In this document: positions 47,268 to 56,846 of the stretch, in pieces | Numbering within the stretch: the first letter of the stretch is position 1 | Layout: each line of letters opens with the position of its first letter | Source of the DNA: Nocardioides daedukensis | GTDB taxonomy: Bacteria; Actinomycetota; Actinomycetes; Propionibacteriales; Nocardioidaceae | Reading direction: 5' to 3' | Assembly (NCBI RefSeq): GCF_013408415.1 | Contig: NZ_JACCAA010000001.1 | Span: 1,302,001-1,366,000 of the forward strand | Length of the DNA: 64,000 bases | Translations under genes and position numbers: made by a program | The notes under the pieces: generated by a model | Told to the model about the DNA's origin: nothing | Databases searched by the model: none | Seen by the model: the letters and a program-made list of their open reading frames with translations, nothing else

Positions 47268-47918
47268 GTGAGCAGCAACGAGATCGTCGCCAATGAGAGC
47301 CGCCAGGAGCGCAAGGAGCGCACCCGCCGCGCGATCCTCGACGCGGCGCTCGACCAGCTCTCCCACACCAGCTTCGACTCGATCTCCCTGCGCCAGCTGG
47401 CCAAGGCGGTCGGCATCGTCCCCACCGGCTTCTACCGGCACTTCGCCACCCTCGACGAGCTCGGCCTGGCGTTGGTCGAGGAGTCCTTCGGCACCCTGCG
47501 CGACCTGATCCGCGAGGTCCGCCTCGACAACGACCTCGTCCCGGACACGCTGATCGACCGCTCGGTCGACGTGCTGGCCGAGCAGCTCATCGAGCACACC
47601 GATCACTACCGCTTCATCAGTCGCGAGCGCCACGGCGGCTCAGCCGTGCTGCGCGAGGCCATCCGTCACGAATTCACCCTCTTCGAGCGCGAACTGGTCA
47701 CCGACCTGGCGCGGATGCCCGAGATCTCGCACTGGGGCGCGCGCGACCTGCACGTGCTGGCCAGCCTGTTCGTCGAGGTGATGGTCTCGGCCGCCTCCGA
47801 GCTGGTCAGCCCCTCCGCGGACCAGCCCGCCGTACGTCGTGGCCTGATCGACAACCTGCGCAACCAGGCCCGGATGATCGTGGTCGGCGCCGCCGGCTGG
47901 CAGCCGCTGAAGTCCTAG
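47268..47918 (+). CDS. TetR-family (DesT/FabR-like) regulator of the desaturase operon
   Basis: A 216-residue TetR protein: HTH at about residues 25-60 (ISLRQLAKAVGIVPTGFYRHFATLDELGLALVEE), which resembles FabR/DesT repressors of unsaturated-fatty-acid genes. The GTG at 47268 is preferred to ATG 47223: a -10-like TAGACT (47254-47259) ends 8 bp before it, suggesting a leaderless message, and the ATG would put the HTH after an odd leader. Divergent from the desaturase operon. It overlaps the convergent DUF1707 gene by 4 bp. Confidence 0.88.
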   Translation: MSSNEIVANESRQERKERTRRAILDAALDQLSHTSFDSISLRQLAKAVGIVPTGFYRHFATLDELGLALVEESFGTLRDLIREVRLDNDLVPDTLIDRSVDVLAEQLIEHTDHYRFISRERHGGSAVLREAIRHEFTLFERELVTDLARMPEISHWGARDLHVLASLFVEVMVSAASELVSPSADQPAVRRGLIDNLRNQARMIVVGAAGWQPLKS

Positions 47919-48550
47919 CGCAACTCGCCGCGGTTGCGACGCCGCCTGCTCTCGCCGGGCATCGCCTTGCGGACCACGGTGACCCCACCCATCAGTGCGA
48001 AGCCCTTCACCCGGACGACCTGCGAGTCGGGACCCACCTCGGCAGGGACCCGGTCCCTGGCCTGGCTGAAGTCGCCCATGATCCCGATCCCCGACACGAT
48101 CACGTGGGTGTGGGCGTTGACGATCACGTCGATCCCGCCCATCACCGTGTTCGCGATGATCGTGGTCTCCGGTGACGTGAAGACGGCTTGGCGCAGGTCG
48201 AGGTCGATGCCACCCATCAGCGCGAACGCGGTGTGCGTCTCCCCCATCTCCCAGACGCCTCTGCGGTCCTGGCCACCCATCAGGGCGAACGATGCGTTGT
48301 GGCGCGGTGCGGTGACGTTGGCGGCAGCTCGCCGCGCCGGGGTCGCCGGCGGGGCCAGCTCGATCCCCCGGGCCGGCAGGTCCGCGGTGATCGGGACCAG
48401 GTCGGCATAGACCTTGGCGGCGTACGTCGCCTCGAGCCGCTCGTCCAGCTCGTCGAACTCCAGGCGCCCCTCACCGGCGGCGTCTCGCAGGAGGTCGGCC
48501 ACCTTGTGCCGGTCGCTGTCCGAGATGCGCATCCGCGACGGGTCGTCCAT
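47915..48550 (-). CDS. DUF1707 / cell-wall-active antibiotics response-like protein
   Basis: A 211-residue protein. The N-terminal DUF1707 helix pair (RISDSDRHKVADLLRDAAGEGRLEFDELDERL) is typical of actinobacteria; the C-terminal half has beta-strand repeats with ALMGG, VMGG and IMGD, as in LiaF-like cell-wall stress proteins. There is no transmembrane segment. It may interact with a membrane stress sensor; unknown partner. Confidence 0.85.
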   Translation of the reverse strand: MDDPSRMRISDSDRHKVADLLRDAAGEGRLEFDELDERLEATYAAKVYADLVPITADLPARGIELAPPATPARRAAANVTAPRHNASFALMGGQDRRGVWEMGETHTAFALMGGIDLDLRQAVFTSPETTIIANTVMGGIDVIVNAHTHVIVSGIGIMGDFSQARDRVPAEVGPDSQVVRVKGFALMGGVTVVRKAMPGESRRRRNRGELR

Positions 48551-48567
48551 GGCCCTCACCCTAGCGA

Positions 48568-49614
48568 TCAGGCCACGGCCTCGTCAGCCAGAAAACGACG
48601 AACGGCATTGGCAGCCACCCGACCCGCGCGGTTCGCGCCGATCGTGCTCGCCGACGGCCCGTAGCCCACCAGCTGTACCCGGGGATCGGCCACCGCCGTG
48701 GTCCGGTCGAGCTGGATGCCTCCGGCCGGGCTGCGCAGGCGCAGTGGTGCCAGGTGTGCGATCTCGGGACGGAACCCGGTGGCCCACAAGATCACGTCCA
48801 CGGCCTCGAAACTGCCATCGGCCCAGCGCACCCCGTCCGGTTCAATGGCCTCGAACATCGGCCGGCGTGCGGCGTAGGCACCGAGCCGCTCTGCCTCCCG
48901 CTCCTGCTCGCGCAACACCAGGCCGGTCACGCTGACCACGCTGCGGGGCGGCAGGCCACGACGTACCCGATCCTCGACCAGGGCGACCGCCTCGCGGCCG
49001 CGGTCCGGGGTGAAGTCGTCGGTGCGCCAGATCGGCTCCCGACGGGACACCCACACGACCTCGGCGACCGGAGCCAGCTCACCGATGAATTGGACCGCGG
49101 ACGCGCCGCCACCCACGACCAGCACCCGCTTGCCGACGAAGTGCTCGCGACCGGGATAGCCCTGGGTGTGCAGCTGCTCGCCGGTGAAGGTCTCGACGCC
49201 CGGATAGTGCGGCACGAACGGTCGGGTCCAGGTGCCGGTCGCGTTCACCAGGGTGCGGGTGCGCCAGCTGCGCTCGGCGGCGCCGACGACGAGCAGGTCG
49301 CCATCGGAGCTCACCCGATCGACCCGGACCGGGCGGACGACCGGCAGCGCGTGCCGCTGCTCGTAGTCGCGGAAGTATGCCGGCACCACGAGATTGGCCC
49401 GCAGCCCGCTGCGCCGTGGCGCGGGCTCCTCGGGCAGGTCGGCGACGCCGTGGACGTCGTGCATCGTCAACGAGTCCCACCGGTGCTGCCAGGCACCGCC
49501 CGGAGCGGAGCCGGCGTCCAGCACCACGTGGTCGATCCCGAGACGCGTGAGGTGGAAGGAGGAGGAGAGGCCGGCCTGTCCGGCGCCGATCACCAGGGAG
49601 TCGAGGATGTCCAC
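48568..49614 (-). CDS. FAD-dependent NAD(P)H oxidoreductase, flavin monooxygenase-like
   Basis: A 348-residue flavoprotein. The FAD Rossmann motif is [13 protein letters not shown] near 10-22, the NADPH motif [13 protein letters not shown] near 168-180, and ATGFRPEI near 280. It resembles bacterial flavin monooxygenases of the YhiN/CzcO group, whose substrates include thiols, ketones and amines. It is divergent from the class I fumarase, with no other clear partner. Confidence 0.85.
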   Translation of the reverse strand: MDILDSLVIGAGQAGLSSSFHLTRLGIDHVVLDAGSAPGGAWQHRWDSLTMHDVHGVADLPEEPAPRRSGLRANLVVPAYFRDYEQRHALPVVRPVRVDRVSSDGDLLVVGAAERSWRTRTLVNATGTWTRPFVPHYPGVETFTGEQLHTQGYPGREHFVGKRVLVVGGGASAVQFIGELAPVAEVVWVSRREPIWRTDDFTPDRGREAVALVEDRVRRGLPPRSVVSVTGLVLREQEREAERLGAYAARRPMFEAIEPDGVRWADGSFEAVDVILWATGFRPEIAHLAPLRLRSPAGGIQLDRTTAVADPRVQLVGYGPSASTIGANRAGRVAANAVRRFLADEAVA

Positions 49615-49714
49615 ATCCTTTCCAACGTGGGGCGTGACGGGTCTATGCCCGGTCCTCTCCCAGCACCGACAGCCGCCGCTCTGCCTCAGCTCCTGCTGCC
49701 GTAATCTGGGTGCC

Positions 49715-51436
49715 GTGCCGAACGACGCTGAGTTCCTCTATTCCGACCTGCTCCCGACCGGCAAGGACGACACTCCTTATCGGCTGATCACCACCGAGGG
49801 CGTGAGCACCTTCGAGGCGACAGCCCCGGACGGCTCGACCCGGACCTTCCTTCAGGTCGAGCCCGAAGCGATCCGCCAGCTGACCTCCGAGGCGATGCAC
49901 GACATCAGCCACTACCTGCGCCCGGCGCACCTGGCCCAGCTGCGCAAGATCATCGACGACCCGGAGGCCTCGGGCAACGACCGCTTCGTGGCGCTCGACC
50001 TGCTGAAGAACGTCAACATCTCCGCCGGTGGCGTGCTGCCGATGTGCCAGGACACCGGCACCGCAATCGTGATGGGCAAGAAGTCCGAGGGCGTGCTGAC
50101 CGGTGCCGACGACGGCGAGGCGATCAGCAAGGGTGTCTACGACGCCTACACGAAGCTGAACCTGCGCTACTCGCAGCTGGCGCCGCTGACGACGTACGAG
50201 GAGAAGAACACCGGCACCAACCTCCCGGCGCAGATCGAGCTCTACTCGACCGCGCAGGGCGAGCACGGACCGGAGTACAAGTTCCTCTTCATGGCCAAGG
50301 GCGGTGGCTCGGCCAACAAGTCGTTCCTGTTCCAGGAAACCAAGGCGATCCTGAACCCGAAGCGGATGCTGGAGTTCCTCGACGAGAAGATCCGCTCGCT
50401 CGGCACCGCCGCGTGCCCGCCCTACCACCTGGCTGTGGTCATCGGCGGCACAAGCGCAGAGTTCGCGATGAAGACGGCGAAATATGCCTCCGCGCACTAT
50501 CTGGACAACCTCCCGACCGAGGGCTCCATGAGTGCGCATGGGTTCAGGGACCTCGAGCTCGAGGACGAGGTGTTCAAGCTGACCCAGTCGTTCGGGATCG
50601 GCGCACAGTTCGGTGGGAAGTACTTCTGCCACGACGTGCGCGTGGTCCGGTTGCCCCGCCACGGCGCCTCCTGCCCGGTGGCGATCGCGGTCTCATGCTC
50701 GGCCGACCGCCAGGCACTCGGCAAGATCACCCCCGAGGGTGTCTTCCTCGAGCAGCTCGAGACCGACCCCGCGCACTACATGCCCGACGCGGGTGTCGCC
50801 GAGGACATCTCCGGCGGCGAGGTCGTCAAGATCGACCTGACCCAGCCGATGCCGGAGATCCTGGCCGAGCTGCGCAAGCACCCGGTCAAGACCCGCCTGT
50901 CGCTGACCGGTCCACTGGTCGTGGCCCGCGACATCGCGCACGCCAAGATCAAGGAGCGCCTCGACGCCGGCGAGGAGATGCCGGACTACCTGAAGAACCA
51001 CCCGGTCTACTACGCCGGCCCGGCCAAGACTCCCGAGGGAATGGCGTCCGGTTCGTTCGGTCCGACCACGGCCGGACGGATGGACTCCTACGTCGAGCAG
51101 TTCCAGGCCGCAGGTGGCTCGATGGTGATGCTGGCGAAGGGCAACCGTTCCAAGGTCGTCACCGAGGCCTGCGACACCCACGGGGGCTTCTACCTCGGCT
51201 CCATCGGCGGTCCCGCCGCGCGGCTGGCCCAAGACTGCATCAAGTCCCAGGAGGTCATCGAATATCCCGAGCTCGGGATGGAGGCGATCTGGAAGATCGA
51301 GGTCGAGGACTTCCCGGCCTTCATCGTGGTCGACGACAAGGGCAACGACTTCTTCACCGATCCCTCCGGCGCAGTCACCGTGCCGCTGAGCTCGATCGGC
51401 GTTCCCGGCGTGAGGGTCCGCTCGCAGGAGAAGTAA
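49715..51436 (+). CDS. Fumarate hydratase, class I (iron-sulfur)
   Basis: A 573-residue fused alpha-beta class I fumarase, converting fumarate to malate. Three cysteines for the oxygen-labile 4Fe-4S cluster are likely PMCQDTG near 110, CHDVRVV near 305 and SCSADRQ near 328. The C-terminal part carries the beta domain [18 protein letters not shown], then [14 protein letters not shown] 49715 starts [17 protein letters not shown] second, unrelated class II fumarase lies 4 kb away (55455). Confidence 0.92.
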   Translation: MPNDAEFLYSDLLPTGKDDTPYRLITTEGVSTFEATAPDGSTRTFLQVEPEAIRQLTSEAMHDISHYLRPAHLAQLRKIIDDPEASGNDRFVALDLLKNVNISAGGVLPMCQDTGTAIVMGKKSEGVLTGADDGEAISKGVYDAYTKLNLRYSQLAPLTTYEEKNTGTNLPAQIELYSTAQGEHGPEYKFLFMAKGGGSANKSFLFQETKAILNPKRMLEFLDEKIRSLGTAACPPYHLAVVIGGTSAEFAMKTAKYASAHYLDNLPTEGSMSAHGFRDLELEDEVFKLTQSFGIGAQFGGKYFCHDVRVVRLPRHGASCPVAIAVSCSADRQALGKITPEGVFLEQLETDPAHYMPDAGVAEDISGGEVVKIDLTQPMPEILAELRKHPVKTRLSLTGPLVVARDIAHAKIKERLDAGEEMPDYLKNHPVYYAGPAKTPEGMASGSFGPTTAGRMDSYVEQFQAAGGSMVMLAKGNRSKVVTEACDTHGGFYLGSIGGPAARLAQDCIKSQEVIEYPELGMEAIWKIEVEDFPAFIVVDDKGNDFFTDPSGAVTVPLSSIGVPGVRVRSQEK

Positions 51437-51536
51437 CCCCTGACGAAGGCAATCGGCACGGCCACCCAGTGCTGGGTGACCGGGCCGATCCAGGTGGTTG
51501 TGACGGGCGCGTCCACAACGGGTAGCGCCCGCGGCG

Positions 51537-52085
51537 TCAGCCGCGCAGCTTGCCGGAGAGCGCGATCACGGCGTCGAGGACGCCGGCGAGCTCGCCAGTG
51601 CGTCGCTCGAGGGGCGCGAGGCCGCTCTCGGCGAAGTCGGTGAACAGCCCCAGGGAGACCTGCGGGCGAACGGCGATCAGGTGCGCGTTGGCGGCGATGG
51701 TGCGCCAGTGCTCAACGGCTCGGACCCCACCGTCGGCGCCATAGGCGACCAGGCCGAGCGCCTTGCTGCCCCACTCGGGGTAGATCGAGTCGAAGGCGTT
51801 CTTCATCGCCGCCGGAACCGAGTGGTTGTACTCCGGGGTGACGAAGACGAACCCGTCGAGTTCGTCGATCTTCTGGCCCCAGGTGCGCACCTTCGGGTCG
51901 GCATACTCGCGGTTGGCGGCACCGGGAACCGTCGGGTCATTGAGGAGCTCGAGGTCGTAGTCGGCGAGCTCGATCAGCTCGAACTCGGCGCCGCCGTGTG
52001 CGAGAGCCTCGTCCAGGACCCACTTGCCGACGCTGCTGCCGAGACGGCCGGGACGGGTGCTGCCGATGATGATGCCGATCTTCAC
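51537..52085 (-). CDS. NADPH-dependent FMN reductase family protein
   Basis: A 182-residue flavodoxin-like protein: VKIGIIIGSTRPGRLGSSVG at the start binds FMN phosphate, and FVFVTPEYNHSVPAAMKNAFDS near 80-101 binds the flavin. GTG 52085 follows AGGAG. The promoter matches the SigR/SigH pattern GGAAT-N18-GTT, and FMN reductases are common oxidative-stress regulon members, so that is the probable role. Confidence 0.92.
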   Translation of the reverse strand: MKIGIIIGSTRPGRLGSSVGKWVLDEALAHGGAEFELIELADYDLELLNDPTVPGAANREYADPKVRTWGQKIDELDGFVFVTPEYNHSVPAAMKNAFDSIYPEWGSKALGLVAYGADGGVRAVEHWRTIAANAHLIAVRPQVSLGLFTDFAESGLAPLERRTGELAGVLDAVIALSGKLRG

Positions 52086-52119
52086 GTGTTCTCCTGTCGT
52101 TGGGTGCGTTCTCGGGGTG

Positions 52120-52145
52120 AACAAGTTGAAAGGTGTAGCGATTCC
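52120..52145 (-). promoter_or_regulatory. SigR/SigH-type promoter for the FMN reductase gene
   Basis: On the minus strand GGAAT (52145-52141), an 18-base spacer and GTT (52122-52120) match the actinobacterial oxidative-stress sigma consensus GGAAT-N18-GTT exactly. The GTG start is 35 bp downstream. Confidence 0.72.
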
Positions 52146-52152
52146 CCACCGG

Positions 52153-52178
52153 GGAACTGTTCACCCGCCCGATACGTT
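52153..52178 (+). promoter_or_regulatory. SigR/SigH-type promoter for the zinc-ribbon gene
   Basis: GGAAC (52153-52157), an 18-base spacer and GTT (52176-52178) match the same consensus with one C/T change, 30 bp before the ATG. The two -35 elements are back to back, 7 bp apart. Confidence 0.7.
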
Positions 52179-52207
52179 GACACGACAGGCAACGAGAGGA
52201 ACTCCCC

Positions 52208-52549
52208 ATGCAGTGCCCCACCGACGGCGCAGTCCTGGTCATGAGCGAACGCTCCGGCATCGAGATCGACTACTGCCCCACCTGCCGCGGCGTGTGGCTC
52301 GATCGCGGGGAGCTCGACAAGATCATCGAGCGCTCCCTGGGACAGCCGGGCCCCGCACCGGCCGCGCCGGCCGCTCCGCAGGCGCCCGCGCCCCAGAACG
52401 CCGCACCCCAGCAGCAGCGTCATGTCGACCGGTCCTACGACTCGGACGACCGGGGCCGGTCCTTCGACCGAGGCTCCTACCAGCCCGGCTTCGGCCAGCC
52501 CTATCGCAAGAAGCGCAAGGAGAGCTGGCTCAGCGAGCTCTTCGACTGA
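52208..52549 (+). CDS. TFIIB-type zinc-ribbon protein
   Basis: A 113-residue protein. The first 40 residues are the zf-TFIIB fold: CPTDGAVL (Cys3) and YCPTCRGVWLDRGELDKI (Cys23, Cys26), typical of COG3809 proteins. The rest is a disordered Ala/Pro/Gln and Arg/Ser tail. ATG 52208 follows GAGAGGA. The promoter matches the oxidative-stress type and the zinc cluster could be redox-sensitive; no function is established. Confidence 0.85.
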   Translation: MQCPTDGAVLVMSERSGIEIDYCPTCRGVWLDRGELDKIIERSLGQPGPAPAAPAAPQAPAPQNAAPQQQRHVDRSYDSDDRGRSFDRGSYQPGFGQPYRKKRKESWLSELFD

Positions 52550-52584
52550 GGAGACTCGCTTGGTCGGTGCGCGATGATTCAGTC

Positions 52585-53613
52585 GTGCCCCTGACCCTGC
52601 CCTTCCCGCGCACCACTGGCGCCCAGCCCCGTGCCGGCGCGTTCCCCGATTCGCCGCAGTTCCGCGACGGCGTCTTCCACAACCGTCGGGAAGGGACCCG
52701 GGTGACTCCGGAGTCCGGGCGCGCCTCGATCGCTCGCGACTTCGCCCGCAAGGGCAACAGCGGCCGGCCCGGCAGATCGATCCCACTGGGTACGCCGTCC
52801 CTGCCGCCGGTTGCGGCGACCTGCGCGGCGACCTGGCTCGGCCACGCCACCGTGCTGCTGGAGGTCGGCGGACACTTCGTGCTGGCCGACCCGGTCTGGA
52901 GTGAGCGAGTCTCCCCGGCCACACGCGTCGGCCCCCGTCGCCACCACCCGGTCCCGTTGGCCCTGCGTGACCTGCCAACGCTCAGTGCCGTGCTGATCTC
53001 GCACGACCACTACGACCACCTCGACACCCGCACCATCGAGTGGCTCACCGCGAACCAGTCCGTCCCGTTCGTCGTCCCGCTCGGGATCGGCGCCCACCTG
53101 CGCCGCTGGGGCGTGCCCGAGCACCGGATCGTGGAGCTGGACTGGGGCCAGGAACACCTGATCGACGACCTGCACCTGGTCTGTGCCGAGGCCCAGCACT
53201 TCTCCGGTCGGCTGTTCACCAACAACACCACGCTCTGGTCGTCCTGGATCCTGTCGGCCGGCGAATCGAACATCTTCTTCGGTGGTGACACCGGCTATCA
53301 CCCCGGTTTCAGCGCGCTCGGTGAGCAGCACGGACCGTTCGACCTGACCGTCCTGCCGATCGGCGCCTACGACAACCGCTGGCGCGACGTACACATGGAC
53401 CCTGCCGAGGCGCTGCGCGCCCACGCCGAGCTGGGCGGCGAGGCGCTCCTGCCGATCCACTGGGCCACCTTCGACCTGGCCTTCCATGCCTGGGCCGACC
53501 CGATCGAGTGGTTGGTGCGCGATGCCCCGGCCGATCTCCGCCTGGCCACCCCGCGCCCGGGTGACAGATTCACCACGGACGGCGAGGTGCCCCGAAGCCC
53601 CTGGTGGAGATGA
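52585..53613 (+). CDS. Metallo-beta-lactamase-fold hydrolase (NAPE-PLD/UlaG-like)
   Basis: A 342-residue MBL-fold protein. WLGHATVLLEVGGHFVLADPVWS near 88-110 opens the fold; the zinc site SHDHYDHLD lies near 142, later ligands at AQHFSGR, FGGDTGYHPGF and PIHWATFDL. This pattern is of the NAPE-PLD-like group (phosphodiesterases acting on phospholipids), but many bacterial members are of unknown substrate. GTG 52585 is chosen; upstream frame overlaps the zinc-ribbon gene. Confidence 0.88.
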   Translation: MPLTLPFPRTTGAQPRAGAFPDSPQFRDGVFHNRREGTRVTPESGRASIARDFARKGNSGRPGRSIPLGTPSLPPVAATCAATWLGHATVLLEVGGHFVLADPVWSERVSPATRVGPRRHHPVPLALRDLPTLSAVLISHDHYDHLDTRTIEWLTANQSVPFVVPLGIGAHLRRWGVPEHRIVELDWGQEHLIDDLHLVCAEAQHFSGRLFTNNTTLWSSWILSAGESNIFFGGDTGYHPGFSALGEQHGPFDLTVLPIGAYDNRWRDVHMDPAEALRAHAELGGEALLPIHWATFDLAFHAWADPIEWLVRDAPADLRLATPRPGDRFTTDGEVPRSPWWR

Positions 53614-53616
53614 GCC

Positions 53617-55377
53617 TCAGGAATAGAGGCGTTCGATCTCGGCGGCATACTTCTTGTCGATCGGCTTGCGGCGCAGCTTCAGCGTCGGCGTGAGCACCTC
53701 GCTGCCCGGCAGCCAGAACTCCGGGAGCACCTCGAACCGCTTCACCTGCTCGACCCTGGACAGCTTCGCGTTGCCGGCATCGATGCCGGCCTGGATCGCG
53801 GCCACCAGGCCCGGGTCCTTGGCCAGGGTCGCCGGGTCGGCCGAGAGTCCGGCCTTGTCCGCGAAGGCGGCCGCACCGTCCGGGTCGAGGGTGACCAGGG
53901 CGACGTTGTAGGGCCGCCCGTCGCCGATCACCGTGATCGTCGCGGCCAGCGGCGTGGTCACCTTGAGCGTGTTCTCGATGTTGGACGGCGACATGTTCTT
54001 GCCGCCCGAGCTGATGATCAGCTCCTTCTTGCGATCCACGATCGTGAGGTAGCCGTCCCGGTCGATCGTGCCCACGTCACCGGTGTGCAGCCACCCGTCG
54101 GCGTCGATCGCCTCCGCGGTCTTCTCGGGGTCGAGGCGATAGCCGGGCATCACGCCGGGACCGCGGAAGAGCAGCTCCCCGTCCTCGGCGAGCTTGATCT
54201 CGGTGCCGGGGATCGGCAGTCCCACCGTGCCGACGCGCGCCTTGCCGGGTGGGTTGATCGTGCCCGCGCCGGAGAGCTCGGACATGCCCCACAGCTCGCA
54301 GACCTCCAGGCCCAGTCCCATGAAGAACTTGAGTGTCTCCGGGGCGATCGCGGCGGCGCCGGACCAGGCCCACTTGAGCTCGTCCAGGCCGAGCGCGGCC
54401 CGCACCTTGGCCAGCACCAGCTTGTCGGCGAGCTTGAACTGGAGGGCGTCCAGGCCGGCCAGCGGCTTGCCGGCCAGTGCGGCGTCGCCGTTCTTCTCGG
54501 CCATCGCCAGGCCCCAGGACATCAGGCGCTTCTTGACCGGTGACTCCTCGGCAGCCACCTTGGCCTCGACGCCGGCCTTGATCTTCTCCCAGACCCGCGG
54601 CACCGCGAACCAGATCGTGGGGCGGGCGTCGGGCAGCGCAGCCGCGATCGCCCGGGGGTCGGCCACATAGGTGACCTGGACGCCCTTGATCGCGGCGAAG
54701 TATTGCGCCGACGCGCGGTCGGCGATGTGGGCGGCCGGGAGGAACGAGGTGATCCGGTCGCCGAACTCGACGGCCACCACCTGCTCGGCTCCACGCACCG
54801 TCTCCATGATGTTCGCGTGGGTCAGCTGCACGCCCTTGGGCGGGCCGGTGGTTCCCGAGGTGTAGATCAGGGTGAGCAGGTCGGTGGGCTGTACGGCGCG
54901 CCAGGTGGCCTCGAAGTCGAAGTCCGGGGCGGCGAGGCCCTCGAGCTCGGCCAGTGTGTGCGTCGCGCCGTCGGGCTTCCCGTCGACGACCACGACGTGA
55001 TCGAGGTCGACGCCCGAGGCCAGGATGCCGGGCAGCAGGGCAGCCTCGGTGACGACGATCCGGTTGCCGGCGTTGCCGAAGAGATAGTCGATCTGCTCGG
55101 GTGAGGAGGTGTTGTAGATCGAGAAGGCCGCCATGCCCAGGTGCATCGCCCCGGCGTCGACCCAGGCGAACTCCGGTCGGTTGGTGAGCAGGATGGCGAG
55201 CGTGTCGCCGCGCCGGTAGCCGAGTGCGGCCAGGCCGCCGGCGACCTGTTCGACATGACGGGCATAGTCGCGCCAGGTCACCGAGACCGCGTCTGCGGGG
55301 GTGCGCAGCGCTACGGCGTCGGGCTGGATGCGGGCGGTTTCTTGGAAGGCTTCGCAGACTGTCGTGGCGGTGGTCAT
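53617..55377 (-). CDS. Long-chain fatty acid-CoA ligase (AMP-binding)
   Basis: A 586-residue acyl-CoA synthetase. The AMP-binding P-loop IYTSGTTGPPKGV near 172-184, the ELWGMSEL motif near 365 and the YRLDPEKTAEAIDADGWLHTGDVG hinge region near 410-435 are complete. Starts at ATG 55377; a GTG one codon earlier is possible. The sequence resembles the FadD15-type long-chain ligases. It is divergent from fumC. Confidence 0.92.
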   Translation of the reverse strand: MTTATTVCEAFQETARIQPDAVALRTPADAVSVTWRDYARHVEQVAGGLAALGYRRGDTLAILLTNRPEFAWVDAGAMHLGMAAFSIYNTSSPEQIDYLFGNAGNRIVVTEAALLPGILASGVDLDHVVVVDGKPDGATHTLAELEGLAAPDFDFEATWRAVQPTDLLTLIYTSGTTGPPKGVQLTHANIMETVRGAEQVVAVEFGDRITSFLPAAHIADRASAQYFAAIKGVQVTYVADPRAIAAALPDARPTIWFAVPRVWEKIKAGVEAKVAAEESPVKKRLMSWGLAMAEKNGDAALAGKPLAGLDALQFKLADKLVLAKVRAALGLDELKWAWSGAAAIAPETLKFFMGLGLEVCELWGMSELSGAGTINPPGKARVGTVGLPIPGTEIKLAEDGELLFRGPGVMPGYRLDPEKTAEAIDADGWLHTGDVGTIDRDGYLTIVDRKKELIISSGGKNMSPSNIENTLKVTTPLAATITVIGDGRPYNVALVTLDPDGAAAFADKAGLSADPATLAKDPGLVAAIQAGIDAGNAKLSRVEQVKRFEVLPEFWLPGSEVLTPTLKLRRKPIDKKYAAEIERLYS

Positions 55378-55454
55378 CACTTGCTTCCTGCTCGGTGGCG
55401 GTGGTGGCGAATGTAAGCCACGTCACATGTCCGGGCAAGGAGTAGTTTCGAGGC

Positions 55455-56837
55455 ATGACTGATTACCGCATCGAGCACGACTCCATGGGCGAGGTCAAGG
55501 TGCCTGCCGACGCACTCTGGCGCGCCCAGACGCAGCGCGCGATCGAGAACTTCCCGATCAGCGGATCGACCCTCGAACCTCGCCACATCAAGGCCCTTGC
55601 CCTGGTGAAGCGGGCCGCCGCCCGGGTCAACGCCGACCTCGACGTGATCACCGGCGACCAGGCCGAGGCGATCATCGCGGCCGCGGACGAGGTCGCCTCG
55701 GGTGCGCACGACGCGCAATTCCCCATCGACGTCTTCCAGACCGGTTCGGGCACGAGCTCGAACATGAACACCAACGAGGTCCTGGCCTCCCTGGCGAGCG
55801 CGGCAGGAGTCGACGTACACCCCAACGACCACGTCAACGCCAGCCAGTCCAGCAATGACACGTTCCCCACCTCGATCCACGTCGCCGCCGCAATGGCCGT
55901 GGTCGAGGACCTCTTCCCCGCCCTCGACACTCTCGCCACCTCCCTGGAGGCCAAGGCCGAGGAGTTCCGCGACCACGTGAAGTCCGGGCGGACGCACCTG
56001 ATGGACGCCACCCCGGTGATGCTGGGCCAGGAGTTCGGCGGGTACGCCGCCACCGTGCGCTATGCCCGCGAGCGCCTGGACGCCGTGCTCCCCCGGGTGC
56101 GTGAGCTGCCGCTCGGCGGCACCGCGGTCGGCACCGGCATCAACACCCCTCTCGGCTTCTCAGCCACCGTCATCGGGGTGCTCAGCGACCTCACCGGGCA
56201 GGAGTTCATCGAGGCTCGCAACCACTTCGAGGCACAGTCGGCACGCGACTCCCTGGTCGAGCTCAGCGGTGTGCTGCGCACCTATGCCGTCGGGCTGACC
56301 AAGATCTGCAACGACCTGCGCTGGATGTCCAGCGGCCCGACCACCGGGCTGGCCGAGATCCACCTGCCCGACCTCCAGCCCGGCTCGAGCATCATGCCGG
56401 GCAAGGTGAACCCGGTGCTGCCCGAGGCGACGCTGCAGGTGTGCGCGCAGGTTGTCGGCAACGACGCGGCCATCGCCACCGGTGGAGCAGCCGGCAACTT
56501 CGAGCTCAACGTGATGCTGCCGATGATCGCGCGGAACCTGCTCGAGTCGATCCGGATCCTGGCCACCAGCTCGACCCTGCTCGCGCAGCGTTGTGTCGAC
56601 GGGATCACGGCGGACGTGGAGCGGATGCGGAAGTATGCCGAGTCCTCGCCCTCGGTGGTCACGCCACTGAACAAGTACATCGGCTATGAGAACGCGGCGA
56701 AGGTGGCCAAGAAGGCGCTGGCCGAGCAGAAGACGATCCGCGAGACCGTGGTGGAGATGGGCTTCGTGGACGGCACCCGGTTGACCGAGGAGCAGCTCGA
56801 CGAGGCACTCGATGTCGCCTCGATGACGCGCCCCTAG
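55455..56837 (+). CDS. fumC: Fumarate hydratase, class II
   Basis: A 460-residue iron-free fumarase: the signature [12 protein letters not shown] near residues 313-324, the active-site Ser in it, [14 protein letters not shown] near 98-111 and [12 protein letters not shown] near 177-188. Homotetrameric enzyme of the TCA cycle. It is the oxygen-stable isozyme beside the class I enzyme at 49.7 kb. Only 9 bp separate it from the next acyl-CoA synthetase, so the two are co-transcribed. Confidence 0.96.
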   Translation: MTDYRIEHDSMGEVKVPADALWRAQTQRAIENFPISGSTLEPRHIKALALVKRAAARVNADLDVITGDQAEAIIAAADEVASGAHDAQFPIDVFQTGSGTSSNMNTNEVLASLASAAGVDVHPNDHVNASQSSNDTFPTSIHVAAAMAVVEDLFPALDTLATSLEAKAEEFRDHVKSGRTHLMDATPVMLGQEFGGYAATVRYARERLDAVLPRVRELPLGGTAVGTGINTPLGFSATVIGVLSDLTGQEFIEARNHFEAQSARDSLVELSGVLRTYAVGLTKICNDLRWMSSGPTTGLAEIHLPDLQPGSSIMPGKVNPVLPEATLQVCAQVVGNDAAIATGGAAGNFELNVMLPMIARNLLESIRILATSSTLLAQRCVDGITADVERMRKYAESSPSVVTPLNKYIGYENAAKVAKKALAEQKTIRETVVEMGFVDGTRLTEEQLDEALDVASMTRP

Positions 56838-56846
56838 TCTGGGGCC

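Noticed and set aside
47223..47268. ATG at 47223 as start of the desaturase-locus TetR gene
   Set aside because: A GTTCACT half-site and a -10-like TAGACT lie between it and the GTG at 47268, so the ATG is more likely upstream of the transcript start.
51190..51516. Minus-strand reading frame of 108 codons at the end of the class I fumarase gene
   Set aside because: Overlaps the fumarase coding region almost fully and shows no recognisable features.
51446..51531. Terminator after the class I fumarase gene
   Set aside because: Only short dyads (CACCCA/TGGGTG and CGGGCGC/GCGCCCG with a long loop) are seen, too weak to call.
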